A DNA stretch of 64,000 nucleotides from an uncultured Bacteriovoracaceae bacterium (GTDB taxonomy: Bacteria > Bdellovibrionota > Bacteriovoracia > Bacteriovoracales > Bacteriovoracaceae): positions 482,148-546,147 of the forward strand of contig CALFYV010000090.1 in NCBI GenBank assembly GCA_937952395.1. The letters run 5' to 3'. This document shows, piece by piece, positions 41,743-51,051 of the stretch. The notes beneath the pieces were generated by a model that made no database searches, was not told where the DNA came from, and worked only from the letters and a program-made list of their open reading frames with translations. Position 1 is the stretch's first letter; each line of letters begins with the position of its first letter. Made by a program: the position numbers and the translations under genes.

Positions 41743-42722
41743 AGATTCTCACACTAGGATTTTTCGACCACTTAAACGTTGGCGACGAACAATATAAAAC
41801 TACTTTTCCTTGTCTTTTCCCGCAACATGAATTTAAATTTGTTAATACTTTACACAAACATGACGTTGATAATTGTGATGCTATTATATTAGGCGGTGGC
41901 AACGTAATTCGAAAAGGATTTTTAAACCAATTATCCAAATATCACCACAAGAAAATATTCGCCTTCTCAGCTAGTACCGAAGGCGTTCCAGATCAAGATA
42001 TTTCTTTCTTTAAACATGTCTATGCTAGAGATTATCACACAATAAAAGTTATGCAAGACAAGAAAATACCTTGCACTTTTATTCCAGACGTAGCAATGAT
42101 TCTTGAAGGCAATGCTGAGGCTGGCAAACGATGGATGCGAAATAAATTTGATGAAGAAAAACTTGATCTATATGAAAAAACAATCACTGTCGTAATTAAT
42201 GGATATATGCTTAACGGAGGTCTGGGAGGTTTGGCACGAGATGCTTTTACTTTTATTAAATTCAGTTATGATTTAGCTAGAACAATAGATGAAACACCGG
42301 CCAGCTTTATATTCCTGCCTTTTGGCACAAAGTTGCCCCATGATGACAGAGTTGCCAATAGTTGGGTTGCTTCCAAATGTAAATATTGGAATAAAAATTA
42401 TGTTGAATTTGACAGAATGGATTATCAAACAATTTTAAATATTATTGCTGCATCTGCCATGATAATTAGTTCGAGATTACATTCATCAATTTTTAGTTTT
42501 ACCACCGGCACTCCTTTTATTGACATTACACACCACAGCAAGAATGAATTGTTTTTAGAAATGATAGAAAGAAAAAATAATTCAATTTCATTTTGGAATA
42601 TGGATAATACACTATTAAAGAATAAAATATGTAAAAGGATTGATCTTCCAAAAGAAACAGAAGCAGAAAAACATAGGAAAGCAATTTGGGAGACAGTAAG
42701 TGCTATACGTTTCGATAAATAA
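41739..42722 (+). CDS. Polysaccharide pyruvyl transferase-like protein
   Basis: The sequence KILTLGFFDHLNVGDEQYK, then AIILGGGNVIRKGF, and a late region SSRLHSSIFSFTTGTPFIDI match the polysaccharide pyruvyl transferase family. That family adds ketal pyruvate to surface glycans using PEP. Length (327 aa) is typical. It belongs to the sugar-modifying genes of this region and leads into a glycosyltransferase gene. Confidence 0.75.
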   Translation: MKILTLGFFDHLNVGDEQYKTTFPCLFPQHEFKFVNTLHKHDVDNCDAIILGGGNVIRKGFLNQLSKYHHKKIFAFSASTEGVPDQDISFFKHVYARDYHTIKVMQDKKIPCTFIPDVAMILEGNAEAGKRWMRNKFDEEKLDLYEKTITVVINGYMLNGGLGGLARDAFTFIKFSYDLARTIDETPASFIFLPFGTKLPHDDRVANSWVASKCKYWNKNYVEFDRMDYQTILNIIAASAMIISSRLHSSIFSFTTGTPFIDITHHSKNELFLEMIERKNNSISFWNMDNTLLKNKICKRIDLPKETEAEKHRKAIWETVSAIRFDK

Positions 42723-43968
42723 AAAAAATGAAATTACAGGAATCTTTGATAGGCCGCTGGGTGGAGTTAAAACTTTTAAAACAGATAAACCAGTTAACGA
42801 ATTAATCGGGAGAAGAATCGGAGTTATGAACCCATCAAATATGAAAATTGCAATTATTTGCAACTGGCGAACCCCTTGTGGCATCTCAACATATTCTCAC
42901 TTTCTAGTCGATGCTCTTAAAACAAAAGTCAAAGAAATCAAAATCTTCTCAGAAATAGAAGATAAAGCTGATACAACTCACGATCAAAACGAAAACGTTG
43001 TTAGGTGTTGGCGCCGTGGCGAGAGTATGCTTCCAACAGTTGATGAAATCATAGAATGGAATCCTGATTTCGTTATCATTCAACATGAATTTGGGATTTT
43101 TCCCAAAGCTACTCGTTTTCTTAAAATGCTCGATGCTTTAGAGGATATCCCACATGCAGTAGTGTTGCATTCGGTATACGGAACTCATATGGACAAAACC
43201 ATATGTACATCTGCAATTAAAAATATTATTGTTCACTCTAAAGAAGGTAAAAAAGCTTTAGAAAACTTGGGTCATACAAGCAATTTTATCCAAGTGGTCC
43301 CTCATGGTTGTTTAATTTTTGATGATGTTAAAGAATTATGGAATATATTTCAAACACCATATGCCATTATTCAATTTGGCTTTGGATTTTTTTACAAGGG
43401 TGTAGACAGAGCTATTAAGGCTATAGGCATTTTGAAGAATTCGGACCCTAAGTTTAAAGACATCTTTTATTGTTATTTGTGTAGCGAATCAACCAATTCT
43501 AGTTCGGTTCATGGTGAATATCGTGATTATCTTGAGGATTTAATTAAACAGCTTGGATTAGAAGATAATGTAGCAATTATAAGAAAATACCATTCAGACG
43601 AATCTATCAACAATTATCTCAGAACAGCTAAACTTGCTTTATTTCCATATATTACTGATCCCGAAAATGTAGTTTATGGGGCTTCTGGTGCTGTGAGGGT
43701 GGCCATGTCCAATAACATTCCAGTTATTGCCAGTGAAAGTCATATGTTTGATGATTTGGAGGGCATTGTGCCAAGACCAAAAAACGAACAAGAGCTTGCT
43801 CAAGAAATCGACAAAATCTTTTCTAATGAAGAATATAAAACCTCTCTACTTTTTAAAACCAAATCCTTTGTTCAAGATAACAATTGGGGCTTAATAGCCA
43901 ATAAATATTTAAATGCTATTACACGCATACTTGAAAATAACAATTTTATCGAAATTAACACTAAATAA
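42700..43968 (+). CDS. Glycosyltransferase family 1 (GT-B)
   Basis: The core begins KIAIICNWRTPCGISTYSHFLVDAL and ends with a GT-B donor site (LALFPYITDPENVVYGASGAVRVAMSNNIPVIAS). It would use a nucleotide sugar to modify a glycan. The frame opens with GTG at 42700, giving a 47-residue extension that reads as plausible protein; an internal ATG at 42841 matches the usual family start. The choice is unresolved. Confidence 0.75.
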   Translation: MLYVSINKKNEITGIFDRPLGGVKTFKTDKPVNELIGRRIGVMNPSNMKIAIICNWRTPCGISTYSHFLVDALKTKVKEIKIFSEIEDKADTTHDQNENVVRCWRRGESMLPTVDEIIEWNPDFVIIQHEFGIFPKATRFLKMLDALEDIPHAVVLHSVYGTHMDKTICTSAIKNIIVHSKEGKKALENLGHTSNFIQVVPHGCLIFDDVKELWNIFQTPYAIIQFGFGFFYKGVDRAIKAIGILKNSDPKFKDIFYCYLCSESTNSSSVHGEYRDYLEDLIKQLGLEDNVAIIRKYHSDESINNYLRTAKLALFPYITDPENVVYGASGAVRVAMSNNIPVIASESHMFDDLEGIVPRPKNEQELAQEIDKIFSNEEYKTSLLFKTKSFVQDNNWGLIANKYLNAITRILENNNFIEINTK

Positions 43969-43998
43969 CATGTTAAATTTAAAAGCAAAGGAAGTTAC

Positions 43999-46900
43999 AT
44001 GCCTACAAATTTAGTCTATATTAGAGGTGGATATGTACCTGAGAGCAGGGTGCCAGAAGGACAAGTATCCACACAATTAAGCACGCCAGCAGTTAGTTTA
44101 GTTCTTAGCACAAGAAGAATTAACACAACTTTACCATTGGTTGGTGGCGGCGACTTAAGTCTAGATAGAACAATATCCATATCAAAGGCTGATGCAAATA
44201 CTGATGGATATTTGTCAAAAGAAGACTGGACTACATTTAGTGCAGGGGGTGGAGGCGATGTTCCGGCTAGTAGAACTATTGCCACTACAGCACCTTTGTC
44301 TGGCGGCGGTGATTTAAGCAGCAATAGAACGCTAACCATCACACAAGCCGGTGCTAGCACAGATGGATATCTTACCAAAGAAAACTGGTTAAAGATTATT
44401 CAAGCGGTTCCCAACACAAGAACAATTACTACAAGCGCACCATTAACTGGTGGCGGAACTTTAGTAACCGACAAAACTTTTGCTATCCCACAGGCTGATG
44501 TCAGTACCGATGGGTATTTGTCTAAAGAAGATTGGGCTGTTTTAGACGCTTCTACACCAAAAACAAGAACAATTAGCACAACATCGCCTTTGTCTGGTGG
44601 AGGTGATTTAACAACTAATAGAACACTGTCAATTCCGCAAGCCGATGGTAGTACTAATGGTTTTTTAAACATGGCCGATTGGACAACTTTTAACAACAAA
44701 GTTGCCAGTACAAGGAATATCAATACTACTGCGCCAATCACGGGCGGCGGAGACTTAAGTGCTGACAGAACAATAGCTATACCGCCGGCGACAATATCTG
44801 CCGATGGTTATTTGACTAAAGAAGATTGGTACGAATTTAAATATCCTGATCTCTCAGGAAGTAGTTATCTCGACGAAAAATCAAAAGCAGGATATTCATT
44901 TAATTATAAAAATAAAGCATTTCAACCAGCGGGCGATTGGCATGGGGTAATAACAAAAGACCCAAGTGGATATATTTGTATAATAAAGGGATTCCAATCA
45001 GCAGTTGGAGTGGCGGCTCCTGGAACCTTAGATTTTTTTAATGGTTTTCCAAATATAGAACTGTTTCCAGACGGCAGATTAATGGTAATCTGGTCGGTTG
45101 CGCCTTCACATGGTCATGACGACACAGCAGCATATTATTCTTTTTCTTATGATGGCGGAAATAGTTGGACTACGCCGACAGAACTACAAGCAGGAGGAGT
45201 GTCTACTAGGGCACAAGGGCTGTATCTTGTTAAATCAGGGCCATATAAAAACAGATTATTTTATTGCTATAGATTAACCGCAAGCACGTTTAATCGATTA
45301 ATTTATTCTGATGATTTTGGGGAAACTTGGAGTGATCCAGTTGATGCATACGATACAGGCGCTGAGTTTACTCGTTGGCTTATTGGAGGAAAGCCAGTTG
45401 TAACTGGAAGTGGCGATGATGAAATTTTATTGTCTGGATATGGGTATGTAGATGGAACCAGTCCTATAGAGTATAAAACTACATGTATCGCATCAACAGA
45501 TGGAGGATTAACATGGTCTAGAAGAAGTGTCATCCTAGATGGAACAGGCATTAATGAGCAACCCGAAGAACCATGTATGACTAAATTACAAAATGGAAAC
45601 ATTTTTTGTGCTGTTAGAGAGGATGGAAATACAGGTGCCGCATCTTCATCTATTAGAACATTTTATTCAGATGATGATGGTGCTACTTGGACTGCTATTG
45701 TGGATACCTACCCCGGAGCTTTTCAGGGACTAGGACGCCCAATGTGTTTACAAATAACTTCTGGCGCCCTTGTTTTAGTAACACGAGGCGATGCCAGTGG
45801 CGGATATCCTAATTTTGATGGAATCATTTATACATCAAGAGACAATGGTTTTACTTGGGATGGTCCTGTCAAAATAGATGAAAGAACAGACGTATTTTGG
45901 ACCTATGGTGATATGATTGAAGTATATCCTAATATGCTAGCTTTTACATATGGGGCACAAAATCAAGCATATTCCAGATCAGATATATGTTTTACCTATC
46001 TTCTCGATGGCCCAGGCAGAACTCCTCTGGGCGGCATAGTTGCTAAAAATATTCAAACAAATAATTTAGGTGCTGGATTTTCAAAATTTAGCTGGAGTAC
46101 CCCACCAGCAAAAGCAAGCGCAACAGATGGAGCAACCTTACAAACTACACTTAATTCTTTAATTGATTATTTAGGAAATATAGGACTTGTACCCAATAAT
46201 CCTTTAAACAGTTCTTCTATTACAGGTCTTTGGGAAGTTGATCAAATTCCTAACACTGTTAACGATTGGGCAGGTGACTTTTCAGAAGACACTGATTTAG
46301 ATGCCATAAACGGTGAAACTTTATCAGCTACAGCCGATGGAGGAACTTGGAGTGTCACTGACGGCAAACTCCAAAATACTTCGCCAAGCGGAAGAAGCTT
46401 TTTGCTATGGGATACTGGAGAATCTGATGGTGAGTGGGAAGCTGATATGACTTGGACCAATGATGGTCAAATACAATTAGTTCTTAGATATATCGATACA
46501 GATAATCAATTAGTAATCGGCGTTGATGGCAGTGCTTTAAGATTATACAAGCGTGAAGGAGGAGGCTCAAACGAGACATTAGAAAATGGCACCGGCGGTA
46601 CTTTCACAAATGGAGTAGAAAAAAACTTAAAGGTTGTAGCAAACGGAGATATAATTACTTGTTATTCAGGCGGAACTTTAGTTTTAACCCATACCTTGAG
46701 TGGAGGAGATGAAACTACTTTTGCAAATGGAACCGTATGGGGCCTTAAACTTCCAAGCACAAATGCAAGAGCAGATAATGTTTTGTTCCATAAAGATTTA
46801 GAAAATGGAGATTTAATTGGATATTTACCAGATTTAAGCAGTAATGGCAGAAATTTAATACAAACAACAACTGCTGATAAATTTATTTATCAAATAAATT

Positions 46901-47478
46901 TAAACACCGAAAATTCTGGGTCTATATTTGGTGTATTTAACGGGCTTCCATCTATTAGAAACACTTCTGGAAATACTAGGTATCTAGAGACCGCTTCGTT
47001 TTCAGCGCAATCGCAACCAAATGCATATTGCGTTGTCATATGGTTTAATAACAGTACTGGCAATTTCTTTAATGTTTTAAGAAGTGCTTCAGGTGACGCC
47101 CAAAATTTAAATGTTACTGCACCGAGTGATCGTAAATTTGGAATAGGAGCCGGAACTGGTGCAGGGACCACACAGAGTACTAGAGGCTTAGCAGCCGGAC
47201 CAAATGCGCCAATGGTTTTAAGTTGTATGTTTGATGGACAATCGTCGTGGATTCGTGTAAATGGAAACTATGTATTTCGAGCAAATTCTAGCAACTACGT
47301 TGGCAGCGGTACATTAGAACAAATTAGATTAGGTGATGATTCAAATAATGGAGAATATTACATTGCCTCTGCTGCTGTCTTTGCACATGGTTCACCCACT
47401 ACAAGTGAAATTATAAAATATGAAAAATATTTCGCACAAAAATATGATATAAATTATAACTTCAACACAGTATTATAA
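43999..47478 (+). CDS. Tail fibre / receptor-binding protein with sialidase-like propeller
   Basis: The 1159-residue protein has three parts. Residues of about 30-280 hold five repeats of the type TTAPLSGGGDLSxxRT followed by DGYLxKEDW, a common phage fibre shaft. Residues of about 300-690 carry five Asp boxes (YDGGNSWTTP, DDFGETWSDP, TDGGLTWSRR, DDDGATWTA, RDNGFTWDGP), the mark of a BNR/sialidase six-bladed propeller. The C-terminal 400 residues look like two concanavalin/LamG-type beta-sandwiches. It probably binds or trims host surface glycans. It follows the glycan-modifying genes and ends in a strong terminator. Confidence 0.85.
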   Translation: MPTNLVYIRGGYVPESRVPEGQVSTQLSTPAVSLVLSTRRINTTLPLVGGGDLSLDRTISISKADANTDGYLSKEDWTTFSAGGGGDVPASRTIATTAPLSGGGDLSSNRTLTITQAGASTDGYLTKENWLKIIQAVPNTRTITTSAPLTGGGTLVTDKTFAIPQADVSTDGYLSKEDWAVLDASTPKTRTISTTSPLSGGGDLTTNRTLSIPQADGSTNGFLNMADWTTFNNKVASTRNINTTAPITGGGDLSADRTIAIPPATISADGYLTKEDWYEFKYPDLSGSSYLDEKSKAGYSFNYKNKAFQPAGDWHGVITKDPSGYICIIKGFQSAVGVAAPGTLDFFNGFPNIELFPDGRLMVIWSVAPSHGHDDTAAYYSFSYDGGNSWTTPTELQAGGVSTRAQGLYLVKSGPYKNRLFYCYRLTASTFNRLIYSDDFGETWSDPVDAYDTGAEFTRWLIGGKPVVTGSGDDEILLSGYGYVDGTSPIEYKTTCIASTDGGLTWSRRSVILDGTGINEQPEEPCMTKLQNGNIFCAVREDGNTGAASSSIRTFYSDDDGATWTAIVDTYPGAFQGLGRPMCLQITSGALVLVTRGDASGGYPNFDGIIYTSRDNGFTWDGPVKIDERTDVFWTYGDMIEVYPNMLAFTYGAQNQAYSRSDICFTYLLDGPGRTPLGGIVAKNIQTNNLGAGFSKFSWSTPPAKASATDGATLQTTLNSLIDYLGNIGLVPNNPLNSSSITGLWEVDQIPNTVNDWAGDFSEDTDLDAINGETLSATADGGTWSVTDGKLQNTSPSGRSFLLWDTGESDGEWEADMTWTNDGQIQLVLRYIDTDNQLVIGVDGSALRLYKREGGGSNETLENGTGGTFTNGVEKNLKVVANGDIITCYSGGTLVLTHTLSGGDETTFANGTVWGLKLPSTNARADNVLFHKDLENGDLIGYLPDLSSNGRNLIQTTTADKFIYQINLNTENSGSIFGVFNGLPSIRNTSGNTRYLETASFSAQSQPNAYCVVIWFNNSTGNFFNVLRSASGDAQNLNVTAPSDRKFGIGAGTGAGTTQSTRGLAAGPNAPMVLSCMFDGQSSWIRVNGNYVFRANSSNYVGSGTLEQIRLGDDSNNGEYYIASAAVFAHGSPTTSEIIKYEKYFAQKYDINYNFNTVL

Positions 47479-47510
47479 AAAAAAAGCCCGGTTTTCACCG
47501 GGCTTTTTTT
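47478..47510. terminator. Bidirectional terminator between convergent genes
   Basis: GCCCGG and CCGGGC form a hairpin flanked by A and T runs on both strands, placed between the tail-fibre gene and the convergent HNH gene. Confidence 0.85.
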
Positions 47511-48204
47511 AATCTTCTTCAGAAGGCATATCGTTTTCTAGCTCTGTAGACCAATATGCCTCAGACAAGAATTGCTTCCAGTTAGGACGAATGTGTTTCT
47601 TGTCTCCTTTAAGCAAAGTCATCTTAGGCTTTTTAGGCACAGATAACAGCTTCATAGGAGAAGGACCACGCCACTTGGAGCGATTCTTTCCACACACTGC
47701 CTCTTCTGGAGTTCTGTTGGCCTTTTGCGAATTGCAAACAATACATGCCAAAACAGTGTTTTCCCAAGTGGTTTGACCACCTTGAGACCTTGGCACAATG
47801 TGATCGATTGTTCCTTCGTATCCAGGCTTTTCAGAAACTTTACAGCCACAATATTGACACTTCATGCCGTCCCTTCTCCAAATGGTTCGGCGGGAGTAGT
47901 GCAATCGCTGACTTGGCATTTTGTTATACTCAGTCAACATGATAACATCAAACAAACGAAATTCACGACCGATACCACGAATTACGTCTTCTCCTGGCTC
48001 TGGTTCTAGTTGAGCCCAATCATTCCAAGAGAAAGTTTGAAAATCCAACGCAGGATCGATAATTCGAGCCTTAGGTTCACCTTTATGCGCACCTTCATCG
48101 TGAAACTTGAAAAGTTTCATAATAGCTTTGGGTATAGTTGTAACATCAACTGGAACCCAACTCTTATTCAAAACTAATACTCTTGAAGTCCATACTGCGC
48201 TCAT
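47509..48204 (-). CDS. HNH endonuclease
   Basis: The protein has CQYCGCKV, then TIDHIVPRSQGGQTTWENTVLACIVCNSQKANR, the standard HNH motif with two Cys pairs and DHIVPRS. The N-terminal 90 residues (VLVLNKSWVPVDVTTI) match the family of HNH proteins with this conserved lead segment. It is free-standing and could be a homing endonuclease. Confidence 0.85.
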   Translation of the reverse strand: MSAVWTSRVLVLNKSWVPVDVTTIPKAIMKLFKFHDEGAHKGEPKARIIDPALDFQTFSWNDWAQLEPEPGEDVIRGIGREFRLFDVIMLTEYNKMPSQRLHYSRRTIWRRDGMKCQYCGCKVSEKPGYEGTIDHIVPRSQGGQTTWENTVLACIVCNSQKANRTPEEAVCGKNRSKWRGPSPMKLLSVPKKPKMTLLKGDKKHIRPNWKQFLSEAYWSTELENDMPSEED

Positions 48205-48232
48205 AAGTTTCCCCTTTTTTGTTTATATATGT

Positions 48233-48640
48233 TTAATATAGCTCTAAGTTAGCCGTAATACTATCGATTTTATCGGCAATATCCGGTCCTATAGCCAAAC
48301 ATGTTTTAGTAGGAATTCCTTTAAATTCCGTTCGCCCAGAGTCCGTTACTACATTACACTCTAAACCAGCTTCTTTCGCCTTTCGTTCAATTTCTAACAA
48401 TTCTTCTTCTGAATTTACACGAACAACCACTTTTGCAAAACTGCTATTTAACCATGCCTGTTCGACTTCAGATAAAGTTATCTTATAATCGTTTTCAGTT
48501 AATTGAGCTAATCTTTTAGTTAAAAATGCCATTGAGGCATGCGATGCCTGGGCGATGAATTTTCCTGCACGTAGAGAAAACATTCTTCCTTGAGCATCTT
48601 GATACCACCTTCTAACAACTATAACTTGTTTTGTTTTCAT
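48233..48640 (-). CDS. Pth2-type peptidyl-tRNA hydrolase
   Basis: All Pth2 blocks are present: VIVVRRWYQ, LRAGKFIAQASHASMAFL, KVVVRVNSEEELLEIERKAKEAGL, VVTDSGRTEF and PTKTCLAIGPD. It hydrolyses peptidyl-tRNA released from stalled ribosomes. It is a second, better conserved Pth2 besides the UAG-interrupted one at 4911..5330. It overlaps the end of the endonuclease gene by four bases. Confidence 0.9.
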   Translation of the reverse strand: MKTKQVIVVRRWYQDAQGRMFSLRAGKFIAQASHASMAFLTKRLAQLTENDYKITLSEVEQAWLNSSFAKVVVRVNSEEELLEIERKAKEAGLECNVVTDSGRTEFKGIPTKTCLAIGPDIADKIDSITANLELY

Positions 48641-49456
48641 GTTAACATCTCGTAATTAAGTTTTGCAAATTGCGTATATGGAATACGAATAAGCCTAATA
48701 TTATTTGTTTCACAATATCGGTTCTTCAATTGATCTATCTCAATTTGTTTTTTATATCGTTTAATACCGCCCCATATTTGTATTGGTTTAAAATGTTGTT
48801 GGCCATCATATTCTATTAAATGTGATAAAATTTCGTTTTTAAACACAGCAAAATCAAATCGATATTTACATCCAGTAGATGCTCTGAAATCATCGAATCC
48901 AAATTGTTCTTTAAAGCTCACTTGATTTTCTAAAAGGAATTTTTTGATCCGACGTTCTCCTTTAGAGGAAATACAACTTGGACATCCTCTGTGTAATAAT
49001 CTTTGAGCTACCGGATTCCATTCGCAGTCACATTGCAAACACTTAGCTTTAATCCTGCTTTTTCCAGTTATATAAGTTCCAACAACACTAATGCAACCAT
49101 CATGTGCAGCCTCTACTTCGGCAACAAAAGTTTTTTGAGATTTTCTAGATGCGATTCCCTTTTGTTTTCTCTTGCATTTATCACATCCATATTTTCGATA
49201 AAGATAATATGGCGTACTACTCCAAATTCGATTGCAAAATCGACATTTAACATCTATTCTGTCATGTTGAGATTTATACTGACCTAAAATATCAATTTTG
49301 GTTAAAAATTCACTCGGTATTTTTTCTAAAAACTCTTCTTGAGTAATTTTCCATTTTACTGTTTTTTTTAGCTTTAATTTTGCCACACTCTGGGCAACCG
49401 TAACCACGACACAAATTTCTAGCCATAGGTTGCCATTTATTATGGCATTTTAACAA
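48637..49456 (-). pseudogene. EDxHD/Vsr-like homing endonuclease, frameshifted in an A8 run
   Basis: The C-terminal third has the fold of phage EDxHD/very-short-patch nucleases (KGERRIKKFLLE, YRFDFAVF, IEYDGQQHF, NRYCETNNIRLIRIPY). It is preceded by repeated zinc-ribbon modules (CRFCNRIW with YGCDKCK, CLQCDCEW with RGCPSC). A third such module (KCHNKWQPMARN, then GYGCPECGKIK) is encoded upstream in another frame that begins near 49456. It joins the main frame only if one base is gained or lost in the A8 run at 49362-49369. The open frame alone starts at GTG 49407. Mutation, sequencing error or slippage could explain it. Confidence 0.65.
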
Positions 49457-49486
49457 GAAAATCGTACAGCGTTTAATTAAACTTAG

Positions 49487-49515
49487 ATTATACCTTAAAA
49501 AACATGTGTTGTAAC
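49487..49515 (-). promoter_or_regulatory. Promoter, GTTACA-17-TATAAT
   Basis: GTTACA (49510-49515) and TATAAT (49487-49492) on the minus strand, 17 bp apart, precede the full-length version of the endonuclease gene. This supports a start upstream of 49407. Confidence 0.65.
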
Positions 49516-49516
49516 C

Positions 49517-49556
49517 AAAAAAAAAGCGAGCTTGGCAACAACCAAACTCGCTTTTT
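49517..49556. terminator. Rho-independent terminator
   Basis: GCGAGTTTGG and CCAAGCTCGC form a long hairpin with T/A runs on both sides, ending the minus-strand transcript that carries 49577..53135. Confidence 0.8.
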
Positions 49557-49576
49557 ACCCATGTTGGTTATTTTGC

Positions 49577-49843
49577 CTATCTTCTCCTTCTAGGAGATTT
49601 TGAATCTTCGCAAAAATAGATGCTACGAACCTCAGGCAGGTTCGCAAAATTTTCCTCCAAATCAGATAGCATTCTAATTGGAGCTTCAATTGCATAACGA
49701 GAAACCACGCCATCTATTTCTTGATAAGTCACCAAAGTATCCTTTGTTCTTTTTTTAAAAGAAACAATATCCTGTTCCTCAAAAATATCTTTAATTATCA
49801 AATCAGGAACATCAAAGTGAAACGAAACTAATAGAGAACTCAT
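49577..49843 (-). CDS. Hypothetical protein, 88 aa
   Basis: This small alpha/beta protein has a hydrophobic first strand (LLVSFHFDVPDL) and a C-terminal Arg run (SPRRRR). No family is recognised. It is the last gene before a strong terminator. Confidence 0.5.
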   Translation of the reverse strand: MSSLLVSFHFDVPDLIIKDIFEEQDIVSFKKRTKDTLVTYQEIDGVVSRYAIEAPIRMLSDLEENFANLPEVRSIYFCEDSKSPRRRR

Positions 49844-49854
49844 AATTTTCCTAA

Positions 49855-50169
49855 TTATTCAGGGTCAATAAGCTTCATTGTTTGTTGTGCATTTGGAACC
49901 ACAATACCACTGCCTAACTGACTGTTGTAAGCATTTGATACATCAGAATCAACATCCAAAGACAACATAACAAATTTTCTTTCCATTTTAATTTTTTTGC
50001 CATTAAGGCCGCCATCTTTTGCTGCCGGAAAAAAAGGCGCCAAAGCGGCCCCTTTTTCCATCACAACCAATCTCAAAGGATTTTTAACCCAAATGTGATC
50101 CTTATCCTCATCGCCAACTTCTGCGACCATTTCTTCGCCAGAAGTTAATTTCAATAACTGTACAGACAT
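49855..50169 (-). CDS. Sm-like (LSm/Hfq-like) phage protein
   Basis: The N-terminus VQLLKLTSGEEMVAEV, followed by HIWVKNPLRLVVM, matches the short beta-barrel of phage Sm-like proteins known from T4-like and cyanophage genomes. Sm folds form rings that bind RNA. A loop rich in Gly, Lys and Ala separates two strands. Function in phages is unproven; mRNA or sRNA regulation is possible alongside CsrA. Confidence 0.6.
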   Translation of the reverse strand: MSVQLLKLTSGEEMVAEVGDEDKDHIWVKNPLRLVVMEKGAALAPFFPAAKDGGLNGKKIKMERKFVMLSLDVDSDVSNAYNSQLGSGIVVPNAQQTMKLIDPE

Positions 50170-50232
50170 AATAAATCTCCTAAATAATCATGATGTTTTG
50201 TATTATAATAGAATATTTTCAAAAAATCAATA

Positions 50233-50664
50233 TCAATCGCCACTTCCGCCACTTCCCTTTGGAGGAGCGGGTCGTTTTAAGCTATAATTTGGAGGATTTT
50301 GTCCTCCTTTACTCACTCGCCCTTCAGTTAATTGAACAACTTCTTTTTTGATGGGTCCATTTTCCCAATCAGACCACTTGCGAGGCTCCACAACTCTGGA
50401 TAGGTCGGACACCATTTTAACAAGATTTTGACATTCTGCATGAATAAGCTTAATTTGCGTGGCTACCAAGTAATATTTATCACTAGCAGTGCCAGCCATA
50501 CAATTTAATTCAAATTCGTGTGCAACTAAATTAAGAATTTCTTTTAAATCTTGAGCATCCATATTGATTTTTGATGCACCATTTTGAAAAAATCGCAACA
50601 AACTAAATTGCGGCGAATTGTAATATTCTTCCTTTTTCATTTGTTCTAATTCTGCTCTATTCAT
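50233..50664 (-). CDS. Hypothetical helical protein, 143 aa
   Basis: The start MNRAELEQMKK follows GAGG and lies inside the upstream lipoprotein gene's end. Mostly helical with a Gly/Pro-rich tail (APPKGSGGSGD), it is unrecognised and may be structural. Confidence 0.5.
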   Translation of the reverse strand: MNRAELEQMKKEEYYNSPQFSLLRFFQNGASKINMDAQDLKEILNLVAHEFELNCMAGTASDKYYLVATQIKLIHAECQNLVKMVSDLSRVVEPRKWSDWENGPIKKEVVQLTEGRVSKGGQNPPNYSLKRPAPPKGSGGSGD

Positions 50665-50981
50665 TGTTTCACCTCGAACCAATCTCCAATTTGATAGTTA
50701 TCATGCGTTTGTTGTGAAACCATAACTCGTCTTTGAACTTTGCCATGATTTTCTACTACGTTTTCAAAAACAATATACCATCTATCTGGAACAGTGTAGG
50801 GCATATCCATGTCAGGCAGGCCATCACCATTTGTGTCCACAGAAATAGAATCTTCATACTCCGGGATAAAATCTTTACTTACTACTCGTCCCTTTGTAAT
50901 CTGAGGGCCGCACCCCAAAACAAATACTAGCATACATAAAGAAAAAACCTTAAGAATCAATTTTGTAAACTGAATATTCAT
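50661..50981 (-). CDS. Lipoprotein
   Basis: A signal peptide with lipobox VLGC (Cys24) predicts lipid anchoring. The mature part (GRVVSKDFIPEYEDS, then DTNGDGLPDMD) has a calcium-binding-like D-x-N-x-D loop. AAGGAGG precedes the ATG. Phage lipoproteins often act at the host envelope, for example in superinfection exclusion; that role is inferred only. Confidence 0.65.
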   Translation of the reverse strand: MNIQFTKLILKVFSLCMLVFVLGCGPQITKGRVVSKDFIPEYEDSISVDTNGDGLPDMDMPYTVPDRWYIVFENVVENHGKVQRRVMVSQQTHDNYQIGDWFEVKQ

Positions 50982-51051
50982 GAGGTTGTTTTTCCTCCTT
51001 TTCTGATTTAAAACGGGTTTTTGTTTTATGAAAAAGAAAAAACAGATTCCA

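Noticed and set aside
44016..44741. Minus-strand open frames opposite the fibre repeats
   Set aside because: They are shadows of the repetitive GGGDLS coding sequence with low-complexity products.
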